A stretch of DNA of 6,625 nucleotides from Thermoplasmata archaeon UBA184 (GCA_002495185.1 DAEB01000042.1:66769-73393), one strand, 5' to 3'. Numbered from the stretch's first letter, positions 1 through 4,847 are shown. The notes: generated by a model from the letters alone, not told the origin. Numbers and translations are program-made.

Positions 1-108
1 GCTCTCGACGCGCTTGATCGCCTCGGCGAGCTGCGTGTTCCGCAGCTCGAGGAAGTTGAGTCGGTCGAACGCATCGTGCTCAGAGGGCGGCGCATCGGGT
101 TCGCTCAT
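1..108 (-). CDS. N-terminal fragment of a coiled-coil protein (possibly proteasome-activating nucleotidase)
   Basis: Reading the minus strand from an ATG at 108 gives 36 codons that run off the window with no stop. Residues 1-14 are acidic and proline-containing (MSEPDAPPSEHDAF). Residues 15-36 have regularly spaced Leu/Ile/Val between charged residues (LNFLELRNTQLAEAIKRVES), as expected of a coiled coil. An acidic start followed by an 'LExRNxxLxxxIxxVE' coiled coil is reminiscent of the N-terminus of archaeal proteasome-activating nucleotidases (PAN), whose coiled coils dock on the AAA ring. No AAA motif is inside the window, so this is a guess; a prefoldin or another coiled-coil protein would fit as well. 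It diverges from pantoate kinase and appears to have its own TATA-like box at 146-152. Confidence 0.55.
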   Translation of the reverse strand, partial: MSEPDAPPSEHDAFDRLNFLELRNTQLAEAIKRVES

Positions 109-140
109 GGTTGTTCGTACGGTCCCGCCACGGCGGCGGT

Positions 141-170
141 ACCAATCATAAAGCGGGTCCGTTTATAAGT
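141..170. promoter_or_regulatory. Divergent promoter region with two TATA-like boxes
   Basis: On the plus strand TTTATAA (162-168) stands in otherwise GC-rich DNA. Transcription would start about 25-27 nt downstream, near 190, giving a leader of roughly 10 nt before the ATG at 201 of pantoate kinase. On the minus strand TTTATGA (rc of 146-152) would start transcription near 122 and give a leader of roughly 13 nt before the ATG at 108. The spacings fit archaeal TBP/TFB promoters. The assignment rests on motif and distance only. Confidence 0.55.
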
Positions 171-200
171 ACGTGCGAACAGAACCGTCGGGCGCAGGGA

Positions 201-1097
201 ATGTTGATGCGCAGTCCTCGTTCGGCCCGGGCGTTCGCTCCCGGACACGTGACGGGCCTCTTCCGACCCGACGTCCGAAGCCGGGACCCTCGCGGGCGCG
301 GCTCGGTCGGCGCCGGGCTCGTCCTCGACCTCGGTGCCTGGGCCGAGGCACGATTCACCCCCGGCCCGCGCCCCCGCGTTCGTCTCGCGGGCCGCTGGCC
401 GATCTCGCTCGACGTCGCGCGACGTCTCGCCCCCGACGAGCCCGGGACCCTCGAGGTCCGCCTCACGCATGAACTCCCCGTGGGGCAAGGTTTCGGGATG
501 AGCGCCGCCGGCGCGCTCGCGACCGCGCTCTCCGTCGCCGCGCTTTCCGGGCGCCCTCGGGCCCAGGCGGTCCAGGTCGCGCATCTCGCCGACCTGTTCG
601 GGGGCGGAGGCCTGGGGGGAGTCGCAGCGATCCTGGGCGGAGGGCTCGAGGTCCGCTCCCGGCCGGGGATCCCACCGTTCGGCCGAGTTCACCACCTCCC
701 GATCCGAAGCCCGATCCTTGTGGGGATCGTCGGGCGACCCATCCCCTCGCCGGCCGTCCTTCGCGACGCAAGAGCGATCGCGCGTATCGTCGCCGCCGCC
801 CGAGGGTGGAGGGAGCTAGCGGACCATCCTTCCCTCGACCGGTTCTTCCGTCTTAGTGAGCGGTTCACCGACCGGGCCGGCCTTGCGCCGCCGTCCGTAC
901 GGCGGGTCGTGCTCGCGCTGCGGGCGCGCGGTTCGCGGGCGGCGCAAGCGATGTTCGGCCAGAGCTTCTTCGCCCGACCGCCGGACGACCGGGCCCGAGC
1001 ACGATGCCTCGACTGGCTCGAAGGCCACGGGATTCCGGCGGTCGAGCTCCGCCCGGCGGCCCGCGGCGCCCGGGTCGACCGTCACGAGCGCCCCTAG
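201..1097 (+). CDS. Pantoate kinase (archaeal GHMP kinase family)
   Basis: Phosphorylates pantoate with ATP to 4-phosphopantoate, the archaeal-specific step of CoA biosynthesis preceding phosphopantothenate synthetase; cytosolic. The 298-residue protein has the usual length for archaeal pantoate kinase. Near the N-terminus is AFAPGHVTGLF (residues 11-21), followed by RGRGSVGAGLVLDLG (31-45), the family's typical opening. The GHMP phosphate-binding loop is PVGQGFGMSAAG (93-104). HLADLFGGGGLGGVAAILGGGLEVR (roughly 128-152) matches the family's 'GLGDVxAxxxGGxxxR' region. AQAMFGQSFFA (248-258) matches the C-terminal 'AMxGxxxFA' segment. The frame is open from an ATG at 111, but that start would lie upstream of the TATA box at 162-168 and add about 30 residues unrelated to the family. 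ATG 201 (AGGGA just before it) or ATG 207 is therefore preferred. The gene stands alone, 74 bp before L10e on the same strand. Confidence 0.9.
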   Translation: MLMRSPRSARAFAPGHVTGLFRPDVRSRDPRGRGSVGAGLVLDLGAWAEARFTPGPRPRVRLAGRWPISLDVARRLAPDEPGTLEVRLTHELPVGQGFGMSAAGALATALSVAALSGRPRAQAVQVAHLADLFGGGGLGGVAAILGGGLEVRSRPGIPPFGRVHHLPIRSPILVGIVGRPIPSPAVLRDARAIARIVAAARGWRELADHPSLDRFFRLSERFTDRAGLAPPSVRRVVLALRARGSRAAQAMFGQSFFARPPDDRARARCLDWLEGHGIPAVELRPAARGARVDRHERP

Positions 1098-1140
1098 GTC
1101 GAGTCCGGTGGTCCGCCGCGGCGTGAGCTGTCCGCAATCC

Positions 1141-1146
1141 TTTTAG
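1141..1146 (+). promoter_or_regulatory. TATA-like box of the L10e gene
   Basis: TTTTAG is the only AT-rich stretch in the 74-bp gap after pantoate kinase. Its centre lies about 28 nt before the ATG at 1172, so the transcript would be leaderless or carry only a few nt of leader. No Shine-Dalgarno sequence is visible before the ATG, which agrees with leaderless translation. Read-through from pantoate kinase is also possible. Confidence 0.4.
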
Positions 1147-1171
1147 TGGGTACCCTGTCTCGGCGGCTCCC

Positions 1172-1678
1172 ATGACGCGCAAGCCCGCCCGCATGTACCG
1201 CAAGGTCGAGGGGCAGGTCTACACCCGCCAGGAGTACATGGGCGGGATTCCCGCGTGCCGGATCACCCAGTTCGACACCGGGAACCTGCGCGCGGAGTTC
1301 CCGGTGAGCCTGACGCTCGGCGCTGAGGAGGCCGCGCAGGTCCGGGACATCGCCCTCGAGGCGGCCCGCGTCAGTGCCGTGCGAGTCCTGGAGAAGTCCG
1401 CGCCGAACGAGTTCCACCTCAAGGTCCGCTGCTTCCCTCACCAGATCCTCCGGGAGCACAAGATGGCGATGGGAGCCGGCGCCGACCGTATCTCGGACGG
1501 GATGCGCGCGGCCTTCGGAAAACCCGTCGGGCACGCGGTGAGGGCCGCGATCGGGACCGACCTACTCACGGTCTACACGACCGAGGCGCACGTCGACGCG
1601 GCGAAGGAAGCGCTCCGGAAGGCGTCGCACAAGCTGCCGATCCCGACCCGGCTCACCGTGAGCCAGAAGGCGTCGTAG
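1172..1678 (+). CDS. rpl10e: Large-subunit ribosomal protein L10e (uL16 family)
   Basis: Component of the 50S subunit. uL16 lies near the peptidyl-transferase centre and A-site tRNA elbow and corresponds to bacterial L16. The 168-residue protein is near the usual archaeal length. The N-terminus RKPARMYRKVEGQVYTRQEY, then GGIPACRITQFDTGN (residues 25-39), corresponds to the conserved 'RPARCYR..YTRKEYI.G.P..KI..FD.GN' start. The centre has NEFHLKVRCFPHQILREHKMA, then GAGADRISDGMRAAFGKPVGHAVR (about 102-125), the conserved 'GADRxxxGMRxAFGKPxGxAxR' segment. The C-terminal part is an alpha/beta tail ending KLPIPTRLTV. The ATG at 1172 is the first in frame and gives the expected N-terminus. The last 26 nt overlap the 3' end of the oppositely oriented stress-protein gene. 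Confidence 0.95.
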   Translation: MTRKPARMYRKVEGQVYTRQEYMGGIPACRITQFDTGNLRAEFPVSLTLGAEEAAQVRDIALEAARVSAVRVLEKSAPNEFHLKVRCFPHQILREHKMAMGAGADRISDGMRAAFGKPVGHAVRAAIGTDLLTVYTTEAHVDAAKEALRKASHKLPIPTRLTVSQKAS

Positions 1679-2129
1679 GGCCCCGGCTCCGCTCGACGAG
1701 CACCGGACACGGTGCGTGCGTCACGAGCGCGGAGGAGATACTGCCGATCAGGAGACGCTTCCCGGCGGAGAGACCGCGGGAGCCGACCACGACCAGGTCG
1801 CACGGATTTCGTTCGAGGAACCCGAGGATCTCGTCGACCACGACCCCCTCGAGGCAGACTCCCGTCACCGCCGTCAACCCCGCGTCCTGCGCCTTCTTCA
1901 CCGCGGCGTCCACCAGGCCCTGATAGAGGGTCGTGTCACTCTCCGGGATCGGCGCCGCGACGTAGGGAGCGGCGGGAGGAAAGTAGACCGGCACGAGCGG
2001 TGCGACCGTGAGGATCGTCAGTTCGGATTGGTACTGGCCGGCGAGGTCGATCGCGGCGGCGAGCGCTTCGTCAGAGTTCGACGACCCGTCAATGGCCACA
2101 ACGACATAGCGATAGCGCGAGGAGGGCAT
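1653..2129 (-). CDS. Universal stress protein (UspA family, single domain)
   Basis: A 158-residue single Usp domain, the usual length. These small cytosolic proteins dimerise, many bind ATP, and they are linked to stress survival; the client process cannot be read from sequence. The first strand and loop are YRYVVVAIDGSSNSDEAL (residues 6-23), with the conserved Asp14-Gly15 near the nucleotide. The ATP-binding signature G-2x-G-9x-G-S is complete: G116-S-R-G119, then nine residues, then G129-S130, followed by the terminal strand CPVLVE (141-146). This indicates the ATP-binding class. An extended stretch rich in Pro, Tyr and Ala (PVYFPPAAPYVAAP, 47-60) sits in the variable loop. The frame is open much further upstream, but the domain starts directly after ATG 2129. 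The gene converges on L10e and diverges from the zinc-ribbon gene. Confidence 0.93.
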   Translation of the reverse strand: MPSSRYRYVVVAIDGSSNSDEALAAAIDLAGQYQSELTILTVAPLVPVYFPPAAPYVAAPIPESDTTLYQGLVDAAVKKAQDAGLTAVTGVCLEGVVVDEILGFLERNPCDLVVVGSRGLSAGKRLLIGSISSALVTHAPCPVLVERSRGPTTPSGSR

Positions 2130-2150
2130 CGGCCACCGCCACGGGCGGAA

Positions 2151-2160
2151 GGATACTTGG
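2151..2160 (-). promoter_or_regulatory. Weak TATA-like element of the stress-protein gene
   Basis: The minus strand reads CCAAGTATCC, centred about 26 nt before the ATG at 2129, which would imply a leaderless transcript. The match to a TATA box is weak, and it is proposed mainly from position. Confidence 0.25.
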
Positions 2161-2219
2161 GCCTTCTGCTCGCGGCGGGCTCTCTGGTCGGTTTTCCCGC
2201 CGCGGGCGCGAACGTAACC

Positions 2220-2228
2220 GTTTTTATG
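2220..2228 (+). promoter_or_regulatory. TATA-like box of the zinc-ribbon gene
   Basis: GTTTTTATG is a T-rich stretch preceded by AACGTAACC, which could act as a TFB recognition element. Transcription would start near 2248, about 17 nt before the GTG at 2265. The in-frame ATG at 2226 lies inside this box, which argues against it as the translation start. Confidence 0.5.
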
Positions 2229-2264
2229 GGAGGTCCCACTCCCGCCGCCCGTAGGGTGAATCGA

Positions 2265-2903
2265 GTGCCCCCGGTCTGCAGCAACTGCGGCGCGTCCGAC
2301 TTCGTCTGGGCCAACGACCTCAAGACGGGAGGGTTGGGGGGAGGGTCGCTCTCTCTCCGCGCTCGAGGGGAGCTCTCTCTCGGTACGCGGATCTGCCGCG
2401 CGTGCGGGCACGCGGACTTGTTCCTGAAGGACCCCTCCATTCTCCGGATGCCGCACACCTGGAAGCCGGGAGAGTTCACTCCGATCACGCCCCGGCCCGC
2501 GACTCCCGCGATGCACCATGGGGGGCATACGGGCGGTGCCCCGGCGCCGGCGCCATCGCCGGTGCATCCCCCGGCGGCTGCGCCATCCTCTCCAATAGCG
2601 CCGGCCGCATCGTCCCCTTCCCCCGTCGCGGCGACCCCACCTCCCCCGGCAGCTTCAGCTTCCTCCGCGCCCCCGGCAGCACCCGCTCCCCCGCCTCCCT
2701 CGGCACCAGGGCCGTCCCCCGCTCCAGCGGCGGCCGCTCCCCCGCCGCCTCCGGCGCCCGAGGAACCTCCGAAGACCGAAACGTCTGCGACCCCACCCCC
2801 GCCGCCTCCGGCCGAAACGCCGGTCGCGCCCGCCGAGACCACGAGGCGGCCCCCGCGAAAGCGCGGCGGAAAGGCGAAGGAACCACCGGCACCCCCCACG
2901 TAA
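2265..2903 (+). CDS. Zinc-ribbon protein with long Pro/Ala-rich tail, function unknown
   Basis: With the GTG start at 2265 the protein has 212 residues. Residues 1-72 form a compact domain with two CxxCG knuckles (C5-x2-C8 and C44-x2-C47), spaced as in a four-Cys zinc ribbon. Between them is a Gly-rich loop and SLRARGELSLGTRIC. After the second knuckle comes HADLFLKDPSILRMPHTWKPGEF, which ends the ordered part. Residues about 73-198 are almost entirely Pro, Ala and Ser with runs of three to six prolines, surely disordered. The last 15 or so residues are basic (RRPPRKRGGKAK). Zinc ribbons of this size in archaea often serve in transcription, RNA or protein contacts, but no partner can be named. 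GTG 2265 is chosen because GGTGA stands 5 nt before it and the first knuckle follows at once. GTG 2256 and ATG 2226 are in-frame alternatives. It diverges from the stress-protein gene. Confidence 0.75.
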   Translation: MPPVCSNCGASDFVWANDLKTGGLGGGSLSLRARGELSLGTRICRACGHADLFLKDPSILRMPHTWKPGEFTPITPRPATPAMHHGGHTGGAPAPAPSPVHPPAAAPSSPIAPAASSPSPVAATPPPPAASASSAPPAAPAPPPPSAPGPSPAPAAAAPPPPPAPEEPPKTETSATPPPPPPAETPVAPAETTRRPPRKRGGKAKEPPAPPT

Positions 2904-2985
2904 GGCGCTCCGGGCCCCGCGGCGCCTCTCGGGTCACCGGTGGCGCTGAGGGGCCGTCACACCGCGCTCGTTCGTCGAGAGAAAC

Positions 2986-2998
2986 AGCGGGGCATGGA
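2986..2998 (+). repeat. 13-bp direct copy of the tRNA 3' end (possible attachment-site remnant)
   Basis: AGCGGGGCATGGA is identical, and in the same orientation, to 4714-4726, the acceptor 3' strand and first T-stem half of the initiator tRNA gene. This is the geometry left when an element integrates at a tRNA 3' end, with the enclosed 1.7 kb holding the cyclase remnant and the unknown membrane protein. It is short for an archaeal att site, no integrase is present, and chance in GC-rich DNA is a real alternative. Confidence 0.3.
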
Positions 2999-3149
2999 AC
3001 CCCTCTTTGGTTCAACTCCATTTCGATTGACCCGGCCGTCGGGTCTCTTCTCCGACCTCGTGCGCGGTCCCGGAGACAGGGGCTCGTCTCTGGTATCGAT
3101 GCGCCGTCCCAAGGTCTAATCCAGCCGGGCGGGATTTCGACGCACGACC

Positions 3150-3335
3150 ATGACGCGGCGGCTTGCCGCCATCCTGGTCACGGCCGAGGTCGGCTTCACC
3201 GAGTCGGCGCCGGCGGACGAAGCCGCGACGCGTTCCCGATTGCGGGAACTGGAAGGAAATGTTCACCCGCTGCGGCTCGATGGGATGCGTCCCCCGACGG
3301 GAGTGATGTCGGACAGGATCCTTGGTCCCGGTTAG
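3150..3335 (+). pseudogene. Truncated class III adenylate/guanylate cyclase N-terminus (remnant)
   Basis: A 61-codon frame begins TRRLAAILVTAEVGFTESAP, followed by ADEAATRSRLRELEGNVHPL. This lines up with the opening of many class III cyclase homology domains, typically 'RRLAAILFTDMVGFT....DEA..LR.L.E....VRPL'. Further on, VMSDRIL (residues 52-58) resembles the second metal-binding segment 'xMGDGxL', and then the frame stops. The catalytic domain normally spans about 180 residues, so most of it is missing. The first metal-binding aspartate (usual FTDMVGFT) is replaced, reading VTAEVGFT, so even a folded product could not be a normal two-metal cyclase. I found no clear continuation in the other two plus frames to 3383. 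No convincing TATA box or ribosome site precedes it. A short expressed protein cannot be excluded. Confidence 0.5.
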
Positions 3336-3383
3336 GAGTGAGTTCGTCGGGCAGCAGGCGAGATGGGACTGCCCGTGTCGCGT

Positions 3384-4517
3384 CTAGTCCGTCGTGATCC
3401 CACCCATCATCCAGTACGTTCCGGCCGCGGGGGGCATCCGAACGGTCAAGGTGATCGTCACGGAACCGCCGGGGCCGATCACGATTGGGAGCGAGGGAGA
3501 GACGGACGAGAGCGAGAACGGCAATGCCACGGTGACCGATGTGATGTTGTGGGAGCGATAATCCATGCTCGTCAGGTACACTGTGTCGGTGAAACTGCCG
3601 CCCACGAACTCGGTGAAGCTGCCGCTCGGGTTCCATGCGATGCTTTGGTCCCAGCTGGGATAATGTCCTCCGTAGTCAATCCCCCAGCCCTGGCCGGCAA
3701 ACGTGACCGAGCATGCCGCGTTCGTCCCCAGGGCTACGTTCGCGGCCACGACAACGAGGACCGTGGCGACGATCCCCCCGAGCGCCACGCGAACGATCCT
3801 CCTCGGTGGCGGTCGAGATGGGCCGCCCTCGTGAGGAGGGGATGGAGACAGTGCGGGCGAGGAGGGCGCTGGGACCGGGGGCAGCTCGACGGGGGCGGCG
3901 GCCGGGACCGACTCCACGGAATGGCGGCCCTGCCGAGCCAAGAGGACCACCCCTGCCAGGGAGGCGATCGCGGCCGCATTCGAGAGATACCAGCCTGTGG
4001 ACGGTCCCCAGGAGTAGCTGTAGGCCCCCGTCATGCTGTTGCGCATGCCGGAGCCCCAGAAGGAACTCCACGGCCCACCGAAGCCGAACTGGATGGTGAG
4101 GGCAAAGAGTTCGGTTGCGACGATTCCGAGGACTAGGGCGGTCACCGCCAGCCCGAGCATCCGAGGAGCCTGTTCGGAGTTCCACCGGAAGCGCAGACCG
4201 AGCGCTCCGACTATGACCCCCAGAGCACCCGCGGCGTTCACGAGCATAAGTGTGACCGCGGCGAGCTCTCCCGTACTTGTCAGAGAGGCGTCCGAGTAGG
4301 AGGTGGCACTGGAGCACGATCCTCCAGTGCAGGAATACCGAACGGTCCCGTCCGACCACGGAAGGCCGAGATAGAAACTGCTCGTGTCGGAAAACCCCCC
4401 ACTGCCCGTCGGAATCCCGGTCGAGTACCACGGCAGGAACAGAGCCGCCGCCAGGAGCAGCCCCCCGATCAGGACGAAGACCACACCGAGGAGCGTCCGA
4501 TCGCTCTTCCGAGCCAC
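3384..4517 (-). CDS. Multi-pass membrane protein of unknown function with extracytoplasmic C-terminal domain
   Basis: No family recognised. With the GTG start at 4517 the product has 377 residues. Probable membrane segments lie at residues 9-30 (after basic MARKSDR), 85-110, 118-142 and 176-195. A Pro/Ser-rich linker (about 203-239) ends in PRR, and a fifth segment follows at 241-263. The loop between segments 1 and 2 is rich in Ser, Gly, Thr and Tyr with two cysteines (C63, C68) that could form a disulfide. The final 110 residues are Ser/Thr/Gly/Tyr-rich and beta-like (SVTVALPFSLSSVSP, GSVTITLTVRMPP), suggesting a small beta-sandwich outside the cell. An upstream in-frame GTG at 4544 would precede the transcription start predicted from the TATA box at 4550-4557, while GTG 4517 has GAGGGAGA directly before it. 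Base composition seems less GC-skewed than in the por genes. It lies alone, in the segment bounded by the tRNA and its 13-bp copy. Confidence 0.8.
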   Translation of the reverse strand: MARKSDRTLLGVVFVLIGGLLLAAALFLPWYSTGIPTGSGGFSDTSSFYLGLPWSDGTVRYSCTGGSCSSATSYSDASLTSTGELAAVTLMLVNAAGALGVIVGALGLRFRWNSEQAPRMLGLAVTALVLGIVATELFALTIQFGFGGPWSSFWGSGMRNSMTGAYSYSWGPSTGWYLSNAAAIASLAGVVLLARQGRHSVESVPAAAPVELPPVPAPSSPALSPSPPHEGGPSRPPPRRIVRVALGGIVATVLVVVAANVALGTNAACSVTFAGQGWGIDYGGHYPSWDQSIAWNPSGSFTEFVGGSFTDTVYLTSMDYRSHNITSVTVALPFSLSSVSPSLPIVIGPGGSVTITLTVRMPPAAGTYWMMGGITTD

Positions 4518-4549
4518 TCTCCCTCGCCTCTGCCAATATCGCACGCTCG

Positions 4550-4557
4550 CCTATACA
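4550..4557 (-). promoter_or_regulatory. TATA-like box of the membrane-protein gene
   Basis: The minus strand reads TGTATAGG. Transcription would begin near 4527, giving a leader of about 10 nt with the purine-rich GAGGGAGA directly before GTG 4517. This spacing is the main reason for preferring that start. Confidence 0.45.
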
Positions 4558-4574
4558 GGGTCGCCGAGCTCCCT

Positions 4575-4593
4575 GACCGAGACCGTCTCGGTC
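4575..4593. promoter_or_regulatory. Perfect inverted repeat, possible operator upstream of the membrane-protein gene
   Basis: GACCGAGA and TCTCGGTC are perfect 8-bp inverted arms separated by CCG. The site lies about 20 bp upstream of the TATA box at 4550-4557, a place where archaeal activators commonly bind. The core ACCGAG-N5-CTCGGT recurs at 4824-4840 in the tRNA promoter. A bound dimeric regulator is inference. Confidence 0.4.
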
Positions 4594-4712
4594 GGAACGA
4601 TGGGTCCGAACCTTTCACATGCCGTCGGGAAAGACGGAGAACGGCGGATCACGCGCCGGGAGACGATCGGCCTCACACGAAATGCCGGTCACCCATCAGG
4701 ACACATGGCGGA

Positions 4713-4815
4713 TAGCGGGGCATGGATTTGAACCATGGATCTACGGGTTATGAGCCCGTCGGGATTTCAGGACGGCCGGCGCGGCCGGACGTTTTCCTGA
4801 CTACCCTACCCCGCT
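4713..4815 (-). tRNA. Initiator tRNA-Met (CAU) with a 28-nt D-loop intron
   Basis: Carries methionine to start translation. Minus-strand order: acceptor AGCGGGG (4815-4809) pairs with CCCCGCT (4720-4714), discriminator A at 4713, no encoded CCA. D-stem GGG/CCC; anticodon stem ACGGG/CCCGT around loop CTCATAA (anticodon CAT); variable region AGATC; T-arm CATGG-TTCAAAT-CCATG. The A1-U72 pair, the three consecutive G-C pairs above the anticodon (GGG/CCC) and the AGCGGG start mark it as the archaeal initiator rather than elongator Met or Ile2. The gene is continuous except for extra sequence in the D-loop. Removing 28 nt leaves 75 nt, with GG-AAA-TCCC in the D-arm, close to GG-AGA-TTCC as I recall it for haloarchaeal initiator tRNA. 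It lies just after porB on the same strand. Confidence 0.93.
4766..4793 (-). other. Non-canonical tRNA intron with bulge-helix-bulge fold
   Basis: The precursor folds into the substrate of the archaeal splicing endonuclease. The central 4-bp helix is exon CAGG (4799-4796) with intron CCTG (4771-4768). A 3-nt AAA bulge (4795-4793) follows the 5' strand and a 3-nt AAA bulge (4767-4765) follows the 3' strand. The inner stem is ACG-T-CCGGC (4792-4784) with GCCGG-C-CGT (4780-4772), one T/C mismatch, loop CGC. Cutting after the second base of each bulge removes 4793-4766. Because both bulges are AAA, the exact boundaries can shift by a base or two without changing the mature tRNA. Confidence 0.85.
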
Positions 4816-4822
4816 ACGTCCC

Positions 4823-4840
4823 GACCGAGGGGGACTCGGT
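4823..4840. promoter_or_regulatory. Inverted repeat in the tRNA promoter, second copy of the ACCGAG dyad
   Basis: GACCGAG, five bases (GGGGA), then CTCGGT repeats the arms and spacing of the dyad at 4575-4592. It lies between the tRNA 5' end and its TATA box and touches the box, where a bound factor would block transcription. A further CTCGGT half-site is at 4850-4855. Alternatively, in the porB transcript it is a small hairpin 2-3 nt after the stop codon. Confidence 0.35.
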
Positions 4841-4847
4841 ATTTAGG
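4838..4847 (-). promoter_or_regulatory. TATA box of the initiator tRNA gene, overlapping the porB stop codon
   Basis: The minus strand reads CCTAAATACC, centred about 27 nt before the first base of the tRNA (4815), ideal spacing for transcription beginning at or just before the tRNA 5' end. The TAA at 4845-4843 is the porB stop codon, so one sequence serves both purposes. Confidence 0.6.

Larger units (their letters stand above)
2904..3383. other. Mostly non-coding 480-bp stretch
   Basis: Between the zinc-ribbon stop and the stop of the membrane-protein gene I see no complete gene. Just after the stop, GGCGC at 2904-2908 can pair with a GCGCC about 14 nt later, a possible stem without a T-run. 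At 2994-3021 ATGGA and TCCAT can pair around a short loop. At 2986-2998 is a 13-bp copy of the tRNA 3' end, and at 3150-3335 the cyclase-like fragment. Other open frames here have no recognisable protein character and look like GC-rich shadows. Confidence 0.5.

Noticed and set aside
1716..2264. N-terminal extension of the zinc-ribbon frame back to 1716
   Set aside because: This part is antisense to the conserved stress-protein gene and lies upstream of the probable promoter.
2567..2880. Cytosine-rich tract resembling a tandem repeat or array
   Set aside because: No regular unit; it is the codon reflection of the Pro/Ala-rich tail and stays in frame to the stop codon.
2904..2926. Stem after the zinc-ribbon stop as a terminator
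   Set aside because: No T-run follows, and archaeal termination depends on T-rich tracts rather than on GC stems.
2485..3021. Long minus-strand open frame across the end of the zinc-ribbon gene, and a 293-codon minus frame at 2018-2899
   Set aside because: They are the antisense of proline-codon repeats and give Gly/Ala- or Arg-rich strings without domain character; GC-rich DNA lacks stop codons.
3008..3021. T-arm-like sequence GGTTCAACTCC, possible second tRNA or tRNA fragment on the plus strand
   Set aside because: The flanking bases do not form the 5-bp T-stem and no acceptor, D-arm or anticodon stem can be built around it.
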